64,000 bases of DNA from NCBI GenBank assembly GCA_903789595.1, contig CAIFEZ010000012.1, positions 1 through 64,000 of the forward strand. Direction: 5' to 3'. Each line of letters opens with the position of its first letter. Positions within the stretch are counted from its first letter, which is position 1. The DNA comes from an uncultured eubacterium 1-6. Lineage in GTDB: Bacteria > Bacillota > Clostridia > Lachnospirales > Lachnospiraceae. A program made the translations under genes and the position numbers. Below are positions 26,201 through 35,241 of this stretch, one piece after another. The notes beneath the pieces are model-generated. The model was not told the DNA's origin. It searched no databases and saw only the letters and a program-made list of their open reading frames with translations.

Positions 26201-26865
26201 ACCGCACCCCGCTCCGGAAGCAGATCTCCCAGCTGAAGTCCGAGATCAAGGCGCTCGGAACCGTAAACGTAAATGCCATCGAAGAATACCGCGAGCTGAA
26301 GGAACGCCACAATTTTCTCCAGAGTCAGCATGATGATCTGATCAAGGCTTCCGACGATCTGAAGGGAATCATCCGGCAGCTTGACGAGGGTATGCGCAGA
26401 CAGTTCAAGGAGCGCTTCGAACAGATCCGGGTAGAATTCAACAAGGTCTTTCAGCAGCTCTTCGGCGGCGGAAAGGGAACCCTTGAGCTGGTCGACGAAG
26501 ACAATATTCTGGAATCCGGTATCACTATCACCTCGCAGCCGCCGGGAAAGAAGCTTCAGAACATGATGCAGCTGTCGGGAGGCGAGAAGGCCCTCACCGC
26601 CATCGCGCTTCTCTTCGCGATCCAGAACCTGAAGCCTTCTCCGTTCTGTCTGCTGGATGAGATCGAGGCTGCCCTTGACGACAACAACGTAGGCCGCTTC
26701 GCCGCCTATCTCCACAAGTTGACAAAAAATACGCAGTTTATTATTATTACTCACAGACGCGGAACTATGGCCGCGGCGGACCGCCTGTACGGAATCACCA
26801 TGCAGGAAAAGGGCGTCTCGGTTCTTGTCTCCGTCGACCTGATCCGCGAGCAGCTCGACAACTGA
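23296..26865 (+). CDS. smc: Chromosome segregation ATPase SMC
   Basis: A 1189-residue SMC protein, the usual length. The N-terminal head has Walker A GPNGSGKSNV and the KSLRGGNMQDVIFAG segment; two long coiled coils (about 170-500 and 670-1020) flank a hinge around residues 510-660 (PGIHGVVADLI ... PGGSMTGGS). The C-terminal head has the signature LSGGEKALTAIALLFA and Walker B FCLLDEIEAALDD. With ScpA/ScpB, encoded elsewhere, it organises and segregates the chromosome. Confidence 0.97.
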   Translation: MYLKSIEMQGFKSFALRTRLEFHNGVTGIVGPNGSGKSNVGDAVRWVLGEQSAKSLRGGNMQDVIFAGTENRKPVGFAMVAITLDNTDRKLNFDADEVTVMRKLYRSGESEYQLNGRSCRLRDINELFYDTGIGKEGYSIIGQGQVEKILSGKPDERRELFDEAAGIVKFKRRKATALKKLEDEEANLVRVNDILSEVTRQIGPLEKQSGKAEEYLRKRDSLRTLDIQLFQIDESRTEEQLRDLSQNRQIAEDHLRDLNVQFEETRLEYQRVEKELEDLEADITASREHMQTAVLEKQQHEGQINVLREQIRAAETNRKLLRDRLNAIEEDKSSRIRSADEQQQEQQELSARLTEAEKEKDDRERDASEIEAEIAGKNSAAEQSRNDTITLLNNRTTIKERLQRYDTMLEQIEIRKSELSSRILQMKESESREKASLAGYEQEYAEISGEVDKYRRSAAEKEKKIIALGQRLDEESHQLEIGQTAYHREASRLESLRNIAERYEGYGNSIKRVMEQKDSNPGIHGVVADLIKTDRKYETAIETALGGALQNIVTDNESTAKYLIEYLKRGHFGRATFLPLTAMRDDAPSPSQNIQSVLRENGVLGVADTLVTCDKIYQGVVRRLLGKTVVVDTIDHAIAVSRRHHQSVRMVTLEGELLSPGGSMTGGSFKYNSNLLGRRRQIKELESSVQSLKKEMQELQKKIEDQRSERNELRSLLAEEQDALQKLLIRQNTARVNRDGAKEKSDSLSADFARLTAERNEINGQISEIREKRSLIGGELESSQKEEENLEDRLRKISDEAEALREKQQNALAARDQARLSCSNLRQQVSFLEEKLHTTQAEIRRLDEERENLLRSITDGENDSDSRESMIAAIQAKIDELTAAADDEDKAGEALQKKKEDLTRNHREFFEKRDRLSGEKAEMDQEIFRLDSQLEKLREQKENQINYLYEEYQITPDQAEAVHFDEMPDRTPLRKQISQLKSEIKALGTVNVNAIEEYRELKERHNFLQSQHDDLIKASDDLKGIIRQLDEGMRRQFKERFEQIRVEFNKVFQQLFGGGKGTLELVDEDNILESGITITSQPPGKKLQNMMQLSGGEKALTAIALLFAIQNLKPSPFCLLDEIEAALDDNNVGRFAAYLHKLTKNTQFIIITHRRGTMAAADRLYGITMQEKGVSVLVSVDLIREQLDN

Positions 26866-27081
26866 CGGAAAGCCGGCGAAGCTGGAAGACCGGTGATTTC
26901 GAAGCGGCTGCTTCGCGATATGACTGCGGTGTCAAAGGTCATAACCCGCGCCGCACTGCGTGCGTAAGCAGGAAATGCCTTATGGACACGCCCCTGCGCG
27001 AGCATGAAGCTCCGCGGCAGAGCTGCGGTCCGCAATCATGCTTGTAAAGGTGTAGCCACGATACAGTAAAGGAGAAAATAT

Positions 27082-28011
27082 ATGGCAGGTTTTTTCAGCC
27101 GGCTGTTCAAGGGACTGTCCAAGACCCGTGACAGCATGAACGAGAATCTGGATGAGGCCTTCGGATGCTCCGAGATCGACGATGAATTCTATGAATGTCT
27201 GGAGGAAGCCCTCGTCGCAAGCGACATGGGCATTGAAACCACCGAGACCGTCATCGACAACCTGAAGGAAATCGTGTCGGATCTCGACCTCAAGAAACCG
27301 GCGGACTGCAAAAAGTATATGGTGGACTGTTTCCGCCAGCAGATGAAGGTGGAAGAGAACGCCTATGAATTCGAGAACAGACAGTCTGTCATCCTCGTCG
27401 TAGGAGTGAACGGCGTCGGCAAGACGACGACCGTCGGCAAGCTCGCCGCCAAGCTCCGCCATCAGGGCAAAAAGGTCATCATTGCCGCCGCGGACACCTT
27501 CCGCGCCGCGGCAATCCCGCAGCTGGAGACCTGGGCGGACCGCGCGAAGGTTGACATCATCACCGGTCAGGAGGGAGCGGATCCCGCCTCGGTCGTATAC
27601 GACGCGGTTGCCGCCGCGAAGGCCCGCAGGGCCGATGTCCTCCTGATCGACACCGCAGGCCGTCTCCACAACAAGAAAAATCTCATGAACGAGCTTCAGA
27701 AGATTTACAAGATTCTCGCCAATTCCTACCCGGAGGCGTATCTGGAAACCCTGCTGGTTCTCGACGGAACCACCGGTCAGAACGCAATCCTCCAGGCCAA
27801 AAGCTTCGCCGAAGTCGCGCACATCACAGGTCTTGTCATTACCAAGCTCGACGGTACCGCAAAGGGCGGCATCGCCGTAGCGGTCCAGTCAGAGCTTCAG
27901 ATTCCCGTGAAATACATCGGAGTCGGAGAGCAGCTTGACGACCTGCAGAAGTTCGATCCGGACTCCTATGTGAACGCGCTCTTTGAATCAAACCCGGAAA
28001 ACGCGCAATAA
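27082..28011 (+). CDS. ftsY: Signal recognition particle receptor FtsY
   Basis: A 309-residue SRP-family GTPase with only the short N domain (about 1-95) and the G domain; the long acidic A domain of E. coli FtsY is absent, as in most Firmicutes. G-box motifs are GVNGVGKTTT (108-117), DTFRAAA, DTAGR and TKLDGTAKGG. It receives ribosome-SRP complexes at the membrane for co-translational insertion. The first ten residues FFSRLFKGL are amphipathic and may bind membrane. The 216-bp gap after smc holds no recognisable gene or strong promoter. Confidence 0.96.
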   Translation: MAGFFSRLFKGLSKTRDSMNENLDEAFGCSEIDDEFYECLEEALVASDMGIETTETVIDNLKEIVSDLDLKKPADCKKYMVDCFRQQMKVEENAYEFENRQSVILVVGVNGVGKTTTVGKLAAKLRHQGKKVIIAAADTFRAAAIPQLETWADRAKVDIITGQEGADPASVVYDAVAAAKARRADVLLIDTAGRLHNKKNLMNELQKIYKILANSYPEAYLETLLVLDGTTGQNAILQAKSFAEVAHITGLVITKLDGTAKGGIAVAVQSELQIPVKYIGVGEQLDDLQKFDPDSYVNALFESNPENAQ

Positions 28012-28110
28012 CAGACGCCTGACCGGACGGCGCTCCCGCATCCCGATGCGGTCCGCGCTCCATGAAAAACCCACAGTGACAGCCCTCGTACAGCAGAAAG
28101 GAAATCCAAG

Positions 28111-29337
28111 ATGAGTGAGAAAGAAATGCTTACACTGAACGCCTTCGAAGAAGCCTCCGAAATCGTAAAGAAGGTCACCTCCGACACCAAGCTCGTATAC
28201 AGTGAATATTTCAGCAGCCAGACCGGAAACCGCTGTTATCTCAAGCCGGAGAATATGCAGGTGACCGGCGCTTACAAAATTCGCGGCGCCTACTACAAGA
28301 TCAGCACCATGAGCGAGGAGGACCGTCAGAAGGGTCTGATCACCGCCTCCGCGGGCAACCACGCACAGGGCGTCGCCTACGCCGCAAAGGCCTACGGCTG
28401 TAAGGCAGTTATTGTGATGCCCACGACCACGCCGCTGATCAAGGTCGAGAGGACCAAGAGCTACGGCGCCGAGGTTGTCCTGTACGGAGATGTCTATGAT
28501 GACGCCTGCAAGAAGGCACTTCAGCTCGCGGACGAAAACGGCTACACCTTCATTCATCCGTTTGACGACCTGACGGTAGCGACCGGACAGGGCACAGTCG
28601 CCATGGAAATCATCAAGGAGCTTCCCCTCGTCGATACCATCCTCGTACCAATCGGCGGCGGCGGACTTGCTACCGGTGTCTCTACTCTCGCCAAGCTTCT
28701 GAATCCGAAGATCCGTGTCATCGGCGTGGAGCCTGCCGGTGCAAACTGCATGCAGGTATCCCTGAGAAACGGGAAGGTCACCGAGCTCCCGAGTGTAAAT
28801 ACGATTGCGGACGGCACCGCCGTAAAGCGCCCCGGCGAGAAGATTTTCCCCTACGTCCAGAAGAACATCGATGAGATCATCACCATCCCGGACGAGGAGC
28901 TCGTGGTAGCCTTCCTCGATATGGTGGAGAATCACAAGATGATCGTGGAGAACTCCGGCCTTCTGACCGTGGCGGCCCTGAAACATCTGAAACCGGAAGG
29001 CAAACGTGTCGCAGCCGTCATGAGCGGCGGCAACATGGACGTCATCACCATGTCCTCGGTCGTTCAGAACGGCCTGATCGCGCGTGACAGAATCTTTACC
29101 GTCTCGGTCCTTCTGCCGGACCGCCCGGGCGAGCTCGTGCGGGTATCCACCGTCATCGCGCAAAATCAGGGCAACGTCATCAAGCTGGAGCACAATCAGT
29201 TCTACAGCACCAACCGGAACGCGGCCGTTGAGCTCCGGATCACGATGGAGGCCTTCGGAACCGATCATAAGAATCAGATCCTCAAGGCGCTCGAGGAAGC
29301 GGGATTCAACCCGAAGGAGAAGCACACCAGTCTCTGA
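28111..29337 (+). CDS. ilvA: Threonine ammonia-lyase
   Basis: A 408-residue PLP enzyme producing 2-oxobutyrate from threonine. The PLP lysine is K56 in TGAYKIRGA; the phosphate-binding loop is PIGGGGLATG, and SAGNHAQGVAYAA is typical of the family. A single ACT domain fills the last 75 residues (SVLLPDRPGEL). This short one-ACT layout is shared by catabolic TdcB-like and some biosynthetic enzymes in Clostridia, so the role in isoleucine synthesis is likely but not proven. AAAGGAAA lies before the ATG. Confidence 0.9.
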   Translation: MSEKEMLTLNAFEEASEIVKKVTSDTKLVYSEYFSSQTGNRCYLKPENMQVTGAYKIRGAYYKISTMSEEDRQKGLITASAGNHAQGVAYAAKAYGCKAVIVMPTTTPLIKVERTKSYGAEVVLYGDVYDDACKKALQLADENGYTFIHPFDDLTVATGQGTVAMEIIKELPLVDTILVPIGGGGLATGVSTLAKLLNPKIRVIGVEPAGANCMQVSLRNGKVTELPSVNTIADGTAVKRPGEKIFPYVQKNIDEIITIPDEELVVAFLDMVENHKMIVENSGLLTVAALKHLKPEGKRVAAVMSGGNMDVITMSSVVQNGLIARDRIFTVSVLLPDRPGELVRVSTVIAQNQGNVIKLEHNQFYSTNRNAAVELRITMEAFGTDHKNQILKALEEAGFNPKEKHTSL

Positions 29338-29373
29338 TTTTTGAGACAATAATGCTGCCGCGGCACAGACGAG

Positions 29374-30021
29374 ATGCAGGAAAGCATGAATCAGAAAATC
29401 AACTACCAGAAAGAAATGGAAAAGGTACTGGCACAGCTGGAAGCGGAAGGGCGCACCCCGCGGCTTCTGCTTCACAGCTGCTGCGCACCCTGCAGCAGCT
29501 ATGTGCTGGAATATCTGTCCGAATATTTTTATATCACAGACTTCTACTACAACCCGAATATTTCTCCGGAAGAGGAATACCGCAGGCGCGTCGGCGAGAT
29601 GCAGCGGCTGATCCGCGAAATGCCTCTGAGATATCCCGTGGAATTTGTGGAGGGCACCTACGACCCCGACCGCTTCTACGCGATGGCAAAGGGAAAGGAA
29701 GAGATCCCGGAGGGCGGGGAGCGCTGCTTTGCGTGCTTTGAAATGCGCCTTCGCGAGGCAGCAGAGGAAGCCGTCCGCCTGCACACGGACTATTTCACCA
29801 CCTCTCTGTCTATCAGTCCCCTCAAGGACGCGCAGAAGCTCAACGAAATCGGCATCCGGCTCGGAAAGGAGTACGGCATTCCCTATCTGGTTTCCGACTT
29901 CAAGAAGAAGAACGGATTCCGCCGTTCCACCGAGCTCTCCAGAGAATATCATCTCTACCGCCAGAACTACTGCGGATGTATCTACTCCAAGAGACAGGCG
30001 GAGCGGGAAGGAAGAGTATAA
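29374..30021 (+). CDS. queH: Epoxyqueuosine reductase QueH
   Basis: A 215-residue protein of the QueH (DUF208) family, which reduces epoxyqueuosine to queuosine in tRNA using an iron-sulfur cluster. The clustered cysteines are HSCCAPCSSY (C36, C37, C40) and the later ERCFACFEMR, with YCGCIYSKR near the C-terminus. YYNPNISPEEEY is another family segment. Two starts are possible (29374, 29386), neither with a strong ribosome site. No other queuosine genes lie nearby. Confidence 0.9.
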   Translation: MQESMNQKINYQKEMEKVLAQLEAEGRTPRLLLHSCCAPCSSYVLEYLSEYFYITDFYYNPNISPEEEYRRRVGEMQRLIREMPLRYPVEFVEGTYDPDRFYAMAKGKEEIPEGGERCFACFEMRLREAAEEAVRLHTDYFTTSLSISPLKDAQKLNEIGIRLGKEYGIPYLVSDFKKKNGFRRSTELSREYHLYRQNYCGCIYSKRQAEREGRV

Positions 30022-30064
30022 CAGAAACCCGATGGCAGGGTTCGTCAGAGACAGGAAACGCACG

Positions 30065-30102
30065 GCCTGATTTTTCAGAGACAGAAATCAGGCGGCTTTT
30101 TT
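30065..30102 (+). terminator. Terminator between queH and argH
   Basis: GCCTGATTT pairs with AAATCAGGC around an 11-nt loop; GGCTTTTTTC follows. Confidence 0.7.
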
Positions 30103-30127
30103 CAGAATCAGAAAGGGATCATTCATT

Positions 30128-31504
30128 ATGGCACAGCTCTGGGGCGGCCGGTTCACAAAGGAAACCGACAAACTCGTATACAACTTTAACGCGTCGATCA
30201 GCTTCGATCAGAAATTCTACCGTCAGGACATCCGCGGCAGCCTGGCGCATGTGCGAATGCTCGCGAAGCAGGGAATCCTCACCGAGCAGGAGAGGGATCA
30301 GATCATCGACGGACTGAACGGCATACAGAGAGACGTTGAGAACGGCACGCTGAAGATCACCGACGAGTATGAGGACATTCACAGCTTTGTCGAGGCCAAC
30401 CTCATCGACCGCATCGGCGATGTGGGCAAAAAGCTCCACACAGGGAGAAGCCGGAACGACCAGGTCGCTCTGGACATGAAGCTCTATGTGAGAGATGAAA
30501 TCGACGAGCTGGATCCGCTTCTGAAAAAGCTTCTCACCGTGATTGAGCGGATCATGGAGGAGAACACGGAGACCTATATGCCCGGCTTCACGCATCTGCA
30601 GAAGGCACAGCCTGTCACGCTCGCCCACCATTTCGGCGCTTATTTCGAGATGTTCCGGCGCGACAGAAGCCGGCTCGCCGATATCCGCAGACGGATGAAC
30701 ACCTGCCCGCTCGGAGCCGGCGCCCTTGCCGGAACCACCTACCCGCTGGACCGTGACTGCACCGCGCGGCTCCTCGATTTCGACGAGCCGACCGCCAACA
30801 GCATGGATTCCGTATCGGACCGCGACTATATCATCGAGCTTCTTTCCGCCCTCGCCACCATACAGATGCACCTGTCCCGCTTCAGCGAAGAAATCTGCAT
30901 CTGGAACTCGAATGAGTACCGCTTCGTGGAAATCGACGACGCATACAGCACCGGAAGCTCCATCATGCCCCAGAAGAAGAACCCCGATATCGCCGAACTC
31001 GTGAGAGGCAAGACCGGCCGCGTCTACGGCGCCCTGATGCAGATGCTGACCAGCATGAAGGGCCTGCCTCTTGCCTACAACAAGGACATGCAGGAGGACA
31101 AGGAGCTCACCTTCGACGCCATCGACACCGTAAAGGGCTGCGTGGTGCTCTTCACCGGCATGCTCGATACCATGAAATTCCGCAAAGACGTCATGGAACA
31201 GTCCGCAAAGCACGGCTTCACCAACGCCACCGATGTCGCCGACTATCTGGTCCGCAAGGGGATTCCCTTCCGCGACGCACACGGGATCACCGGCCGCCTC
31301 GTCCTTGACTGTTTGGACAGAGGCTGTTCCCTGGATGATCTTCCCCTCGACGAATTCCGCAGATATTCCCCGGTCATTGACGAGGACATCTACGAGGCAA
31401 TCAGCATGAAGACCTGCGTAGAGCGGAGAAACACCGCCGGAGCCCCCGGGCCGAAGGCCATCCGTGCGGAAATTGAGCGGAACCGTGCATATCTCTTATC
31501 ATGA
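30128..31504 (+). CDS. argH: Argininosuccinate lyase
   Basis: A 458-residue enzyme of the fumarase/aspartase superfamily that splits argininosuccinate into arginine and fumarate. It begins AQLWGGRFTKETD, contains HTGRSRNDQVALD, the TPY-like region THLQKAQPVTLAHH and the signature GSSIMPQKKNPD with the catalytic serine loop. No argG or other arg genes are adjacent. AAAGGGATC lies in the leader. It ends shortly before the asd promoter. Confidence 0.96.
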   Translation: MAQLWGGRFTKETDKLVYNFNASISFDQKFYRQDIRGSLAHVRMLAKQGILTEQERDQIIDGLNGIQRDVENGTLKITDEYEDIHSFVEANLIDRIGDVGKKLHTGRSRNDQVALDMKLYVRDEIDELDPLLKKLLTVIERIMEENTETYMPGFTHLQKAQPVTLAHHFGAYFEMFRRDRSRLADIRRRMNTCPLGAGALAGTTYPLDRDCTARLLDFDEPTANSMDSVSDRDYIIELLSALATIQMHLSRFSEEICIWNSNEYRFVEIDDAYSTGSSIMPQKKNPDIAELVRGKTGRVYGALMQMLTSMKGLPLAYNKDMQEDKELTFDAIDTVKGCVVLFTGMLDTMKFRKDVMEQSAKHGFTNATDVADYLVRKGIPFRDAHGITGRLVLDCLDRGCSLDDLPLDEFRRYSPVIDEDIYEAISMKTCVERRNTAGAPGPKAIRAEIERNRAYLLS

Positions 31505-31530
31505 AAATCTGATTTTTTGCAGGATACCGG

Positions 31531-31559
31531 TTGCATTACCTGCGGAAAAGTAATAGAAT
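31531..31559 (+). promoter_or_regulatory. Promoter of asd
   Basis: TTGCAT (31531-31536) and TAGAAT (31554-31559), 17 bp apart, about 40 bp before the start codon. Confidence 0.5.
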
Positions 31560-31600
31560 ACGTGAAAACAATTAAAGATTAAATGTAAGGAGATTGAACA

Positions 31601-32686
31601 ATGGACAGAAAATTAAGAGTCGGTATCCTCGGAGCCACCGGAATGGTCGGCCAGCGTTTTGTCACACTCATGGAAAATCATCCTTGGTTTGAAGTCACGG
31701 CAGTAGCAGCCAGCGCCAGAAGCGCCGGACAGACCTATGAAGAGGCTGTCGGAGGCCGCTGGAAAATGGAAACTCCGATGCCGGAATATGTGAAGAACAT
31801 GACAGTCATGAACATCACGGAGGTGGAAAAGGTCACCGCTCTTGTTGATTTTGTCTTCTGTGCTCTGAATATGCCGAAGGATCAGATCCGCGAGATCGAG
31901 GATCTCTACGCAAAGGCAGAGACTCCTGTCGTCTCCAATAACAGCGCGAACCGCTGGACACCGGACGTACCGATGGTCGTTCCGGAGATCAACGACTCTC
32001 ACTTTGACGTCATCCCTTACCAGAGAAAGCGCCTCGGCACCACCCGCGGCTTCATTGCCGTGAAGCCCAACTGCTCTATTCAGAGCTATGCGCCGGTGCT
32101 CACCGCATGGATGAAGTTCGAGCCCACCGAGGCTGTTGTCACAACATACCAGGCGATTTCCGGCGCCGGCAAAACCTTCAAAGACTGGCCGGAGATGGAG
32201 GGAAATGTCATCCCCTTCATCAGCGGCGAGGAAGAGAAGAGCGAGCAGGAGCCGCTCCGCATCTGGGGACATATCGAGAACGGTGAAATCGTAAAGGCCG
32301 AGGGCGTCAGGATCACCAGCCAGTGTCTGCGCGTTCCGGTACTGAACGGACATACCGCCGCCGCTTTCGTCAACTTCCGAAAGAATCCTTCCAAGGAAGA
32401 GCTCATCGAGGCGATGGAAAGCTTCCGCGGATATCCGCAGGAGCACAATCTCCCGAGCGCCCCGAAGCAGTTCATCCGCTATATGACGGAGGACGACCGT
32501 CCGCAGGTCCGTCTGGATGTGAACTTCGAAAACGGGATGGGCATCAGCGTAGGCCGTCTCCGCAAAGACAGCATCTTTGACTGGAAGTTTGTCGGACTGT
32601 CCCACAACACACTCCGCGGAGCCGCAGGCGGCGCGGTTCTCTGTGCAGAGACCCTCGTCGACAAGGGATATATCACCGCAAAATAA
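31601..32686 (+). CDS. asd: Aspartate-semialdehyde dehydrogenase
   Basis: A 361-residue enzyme making aspartate semialdehyde for lysine, threonine and methionine. NADP binding is by GILGATGMVGQRF (8-20); the catalytic cysteine is C158 in KPNCSIQ; the substrate segment is SGAGKTFKDWPE. At 361 residues, with this spacing, it belongs to the archaeal/fungal-type branch common in Clostridia, not the E. coli branch. GGAG stands before the ATG. Two hairpins with T-rich tails follow. Confidence 0.95.
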   Translation: MDRKLRVGILGATGMVGQRFVTLMENHPWFEVTAVAASARSAGQTYEEAVGGRWKMETPMPEYVKNMTVMNITEVEKVTALVDFVFCALNMPKDQIREIEDLYAKAETPVVSNNSANRWTPDVPMVVPEINDSHFDVIPYQRKRLGTTRGFIAVKPNCSIQSYAPVLTAWMKFEPTEAVVTTYQAISGAGKTFKDWPEMEGNVIPFISGEEEKSEQEPLRIWGHIENGEIVKAEGVRITSQCLRVPVLNGHTAAAFVNFRKNPSKEELIEAMESFRGYPQEHNLPSAPKQFIRYMTEDDRPQVRLDVNFENGMGISVGRLRKDSIFDWKFVGLSHNTLRGAAGGAVLCAETLVDKGYITAK

Positions 32687-32687
32687 A

Positions 32688-32729
32688 GCCGGCTGCCGGG
32701 AAGCTTTTTCGCCGGCCGGCATCCTTTTC
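32688..32729 (+). terminator. First hairpin after asd
   Basis: GCCGG-CTG-CCGG pairs with CCGGCCGGC and is followed by ATCCTTTT; the stem has one bulge. Confidence 0.45.
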
Positions 32730-32738
32730 AGACATCCG

Positions 32739-32785
32739 GGATCCTGACGCGGCAGTGCCGGGCAGGATCCTTTCTCTTCTTTGTT
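32739..32785 (+). terminator. Second hairpin after asd
   Basis: GGATCCTG pairs with CAGGATCC, with an inner CGGCA/TGCCG stem, followed by TTTCTCTTCTTTG. Confidence 0.65.
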
Positions 32786-32849
32786 TCCCATCCTGCCCAC
32801 GCACAGACTGCCGGGGCAGAGCATACCCTGTCAGCATCTTCTCCACGAT

Positions 32850-32953
32850 TTCCGCAGCTCAATGAACAAAGATCGCACTTTGCCGCAGCCCGTCTGCACA
32901 TGGCAGCAGGAATGCGAAATTCTTTCCTTTCAGATATTCCGCAAGCAATAACC
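32850..32953 (+). repeat. Inverted-repeat element, degenerate right half
   Basis: TTCCGCAGCTCAAT, GCCGCAGCCCGTCTGC, ATGGCAGCAGGAATGCGAAAT and CTTTCAGATATTCC follow the right half of copy B in order and orientation, with many substitutions. A left-end fragment, GAAGATTTCACAGCACC, lies at 33003-33019. With the two terminators this accounts for the 356-bp gap 32687-33042. Confidence 0.5.
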
Positions 32954-33042
32954 CACAGTCTTTATGCGCAGCTATATGATTCACACTGTGCTGACAAAAC
33001 CGAAGATTTCACAGCACCCTACAAGGAAAGTGAGGCCCCGTA

Positions 33043-35091
33043 TTGCCGAAATCTCTCTATATCGCCGAAAAACCCAGCGTCGCGCAGGAATTTGCGAAAG
33101 CGCTCCACGAGAACCCGGTCCGCCGCGACGGATATATGGAATCCGATAACAGTGTCGTCACCTGGTGCGTAGGGCATCTTGTGACCATGTCCTATCCTGA
33201 CAAGTACGACGAAAAATACAAGAAGTGGTCCTTTGACACCCTTCCCTTCCTTCCCTCAGAATTCAAGTACGAGGTGATCGGCTCCGTCCGCAGGCAGTTC
33301 CAGATTGTCAGCGGACTTCTGAACCGTGAGGACGTGGAAACCATCTACGTCTGCACCGACTCGGGGCGGGAGGGAGAGTATATCTACCGTCTCGTCGCCA
33401 TGATGGCGAAGGTTCCTTCCTCCAAGGACCAGCGAAGGGTGTGGATCGACTCCCAGACAGAGGAGGAGATTCTCAGAGGAATCCGCGAGGCAAAGAACAT
33501 ATCGGAGTATGACAATCTGTCGGAGGCCGCCTTTCTGCGGGCCAAAGAAGATTACCTCATGGGCATCAATTTCTCCCGTGCGCTTTCCCTTCGCTATTCC
33601 TACGATCTCTCCGCCTATCTCGGCGGAAAATATCACGCCATTGCCGTCGGAAGAGTCATGACCTGTGTGCTCGGCATGGTCGTCCGCAGAGAGCGGGAGA
33701 TCCGGGATTTCGTGAAGACACCGTTTTTCCGCGTACTTGCAGACCTGTCCTGGCAGGGCCGCAAATTTGAGGGCGAATGGAGGGCGGCAGAAGGCAGCCG
33801 CTGTTTTCAGTCTCCGAAGCTTTACAAGGAGAACGGCTTCCGGGAGAGAAAAGACGCCGAAGAGCTGATCCGTTATCTCGGCGAGATCCGCCCGCAGGAA
33901 ATGAAGGCGGTGCGGGTGGAGAAGAAGACCGCGCGGAAAAATCCGCCCCTCCTGTACAACCTGGCCGAAATCCAGAACGACTGCTCCCGGTTCTTCAAGA
34001 TCAGCCCGGACCAGACGCTGAACATTATCCAGGAGCTCTATGAGAAAAAGCTGGTGACCTACCCCCGCACAGACGCGCGGGTGCTTTCCACAGCGATTTC
34101 AAAGGAAATCAACCGGAACATCGGGGGCCTCCGGAACTATGGTCCGGCAGCGGCCTTTGCCGGCGAGATCCTGGAAAAGGGCACCTGGAAGGGCATCGGA
34201 AAAACGCGCTACACCAATGACAAACAGATCACCGACCACTACGCCATTATCCCGACCGGACAGGGGCTGTAGAACCTAAAGAATCTGAACCCGCTTTCCG
34301 GCAAGGTCTATGATCTGATTGTGCGCAGATTCCTCAGCATCTTCTACCCGCCCGCCGTCTACCAGAAGATCAGCCTCGAGACACAGATTGAAACCGAGCA
34401 TTTCTTCTCCAGCTTCAGCGTGCTCACAGAAGAGGGCTACCTGAAGCTTGCATACCGGAATGCGGGGAAGAAAGCAGAGGCATCCGCAGACGGATCCGGA
34501 GAATCTTCTCCGTCGGAGGACGCAGAAGAGCAGGTCGACACCGGCTTCCTCGAGGCGCTGAAGCAGCTGCACAAGGGCAGCGTTCTTCCGGCCGCCGGTT
34601 ACCGGATCAAGGAAGGAGAGACCTCCCCGCCGAAGAGATACACCTCCGGTTCCATGATTCTGGCGATGGAGAACGCCGGACAGCTGATCGAGGACGAGGA
34701 GCTCCGCGAGCAGATCAAGGGCAGCGGCATCGGAACCTCCGCGACCCGCGCGGGAATTCTGAAAAAGCTCTTCAACAACAAATACCTCGAGCTGAACAAG
34801 AAGACCCAGGTCATCACCCCGACCCAGATCGGAGAGATGATCCACGACGTGGTGTACTGCTCCATCCGGCCTCTGCTGAACCCGGAGCTCACCGCGTCCT
34901 GGGAGAAGGGACTCACCTACGTGGCAGAGGGTACCATCGAGCCCGCCGAATACCTGAACAAGCTCGAGACCTTTGTGGCGAACCGCACGAACGCGGTCAA
35001 GCAGACGAACAACCGGGCGATTCTTCAGAAGCGTTACGACTACATCGCACAGTTCTATAAGAAGAGCAGCCGCCGGAAATCCCGAAGCTGA
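33043..35091 (+). pseudogene. topB: DNA topoisomerase III with an in-frame TAG
   Basis: The frame encodes a 682-residue type IA topoisomerase if codon 410 (TAG, 34270-34272) is read through. Before it: the Toprim motif IAEKPSVAQ (8-16), the acidic CTDSGREGEY and the active-site tyrosine in VTYPRTDAR. After it, the same frame continues without shift with NLKNLNPLSGK and the helix and ring segments of TopB, down to a basic tail. The cause is a single-base nonsense change, for instance GAG or CAG to TAG. The start is TTG with GTGAGG seven bases before it. It could be a new null allele, a sequencing error or a suppressed codon. Confidence 0.85.
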
Positions 35092-35109
35092 GATTTCTGC
35101 ATTGTTTTT

Positions 35110-35155
35110 GGTTATTGCCCGCTCTCAGCTGACCAGTGACGGGATTGTCTTTTTT
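35110..35155 (+). terminator. Possible terminator after topB, within a repeat relic
   Basis: CCCG...TCA pairs with TGACGGG and GTCTTTTTTC follows shortly after. The stretch GGTTATTGCCCGCTCTCAGC, followed by TGACCAG, also resembles the left end of the repeat element at 56482. Confidence 0.35.
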
Positions 35156-35241
35156 CTGACGAAATCCCCTTTACGAAAAGACGGATTTATGCGAGAATAT
35201 AGTCGGCTATGTGAAAAAACTTTTTTGAAAGGAGTTTTACA

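Noticed and set aside
24664-26754. Minus-strand ORF of 696 codons opposite smc
   Set aside because: It is a mirror of the smc coding frame caused by codon bias; no domain, no ribosome site, and smc is certain.
27988-30063. Minus-strand ORF of 691 codons opposite ilvA and queH
   Set aside because: Both opposite genes are well supported; the antisense translation resembles nothing.
34270-34272. Pyrrolysine at the topB TAG
   Set aside because: No pyrrolysine genes in the window, and the position is not an active site of topoisomerases; a nonsense change or error is simpler.
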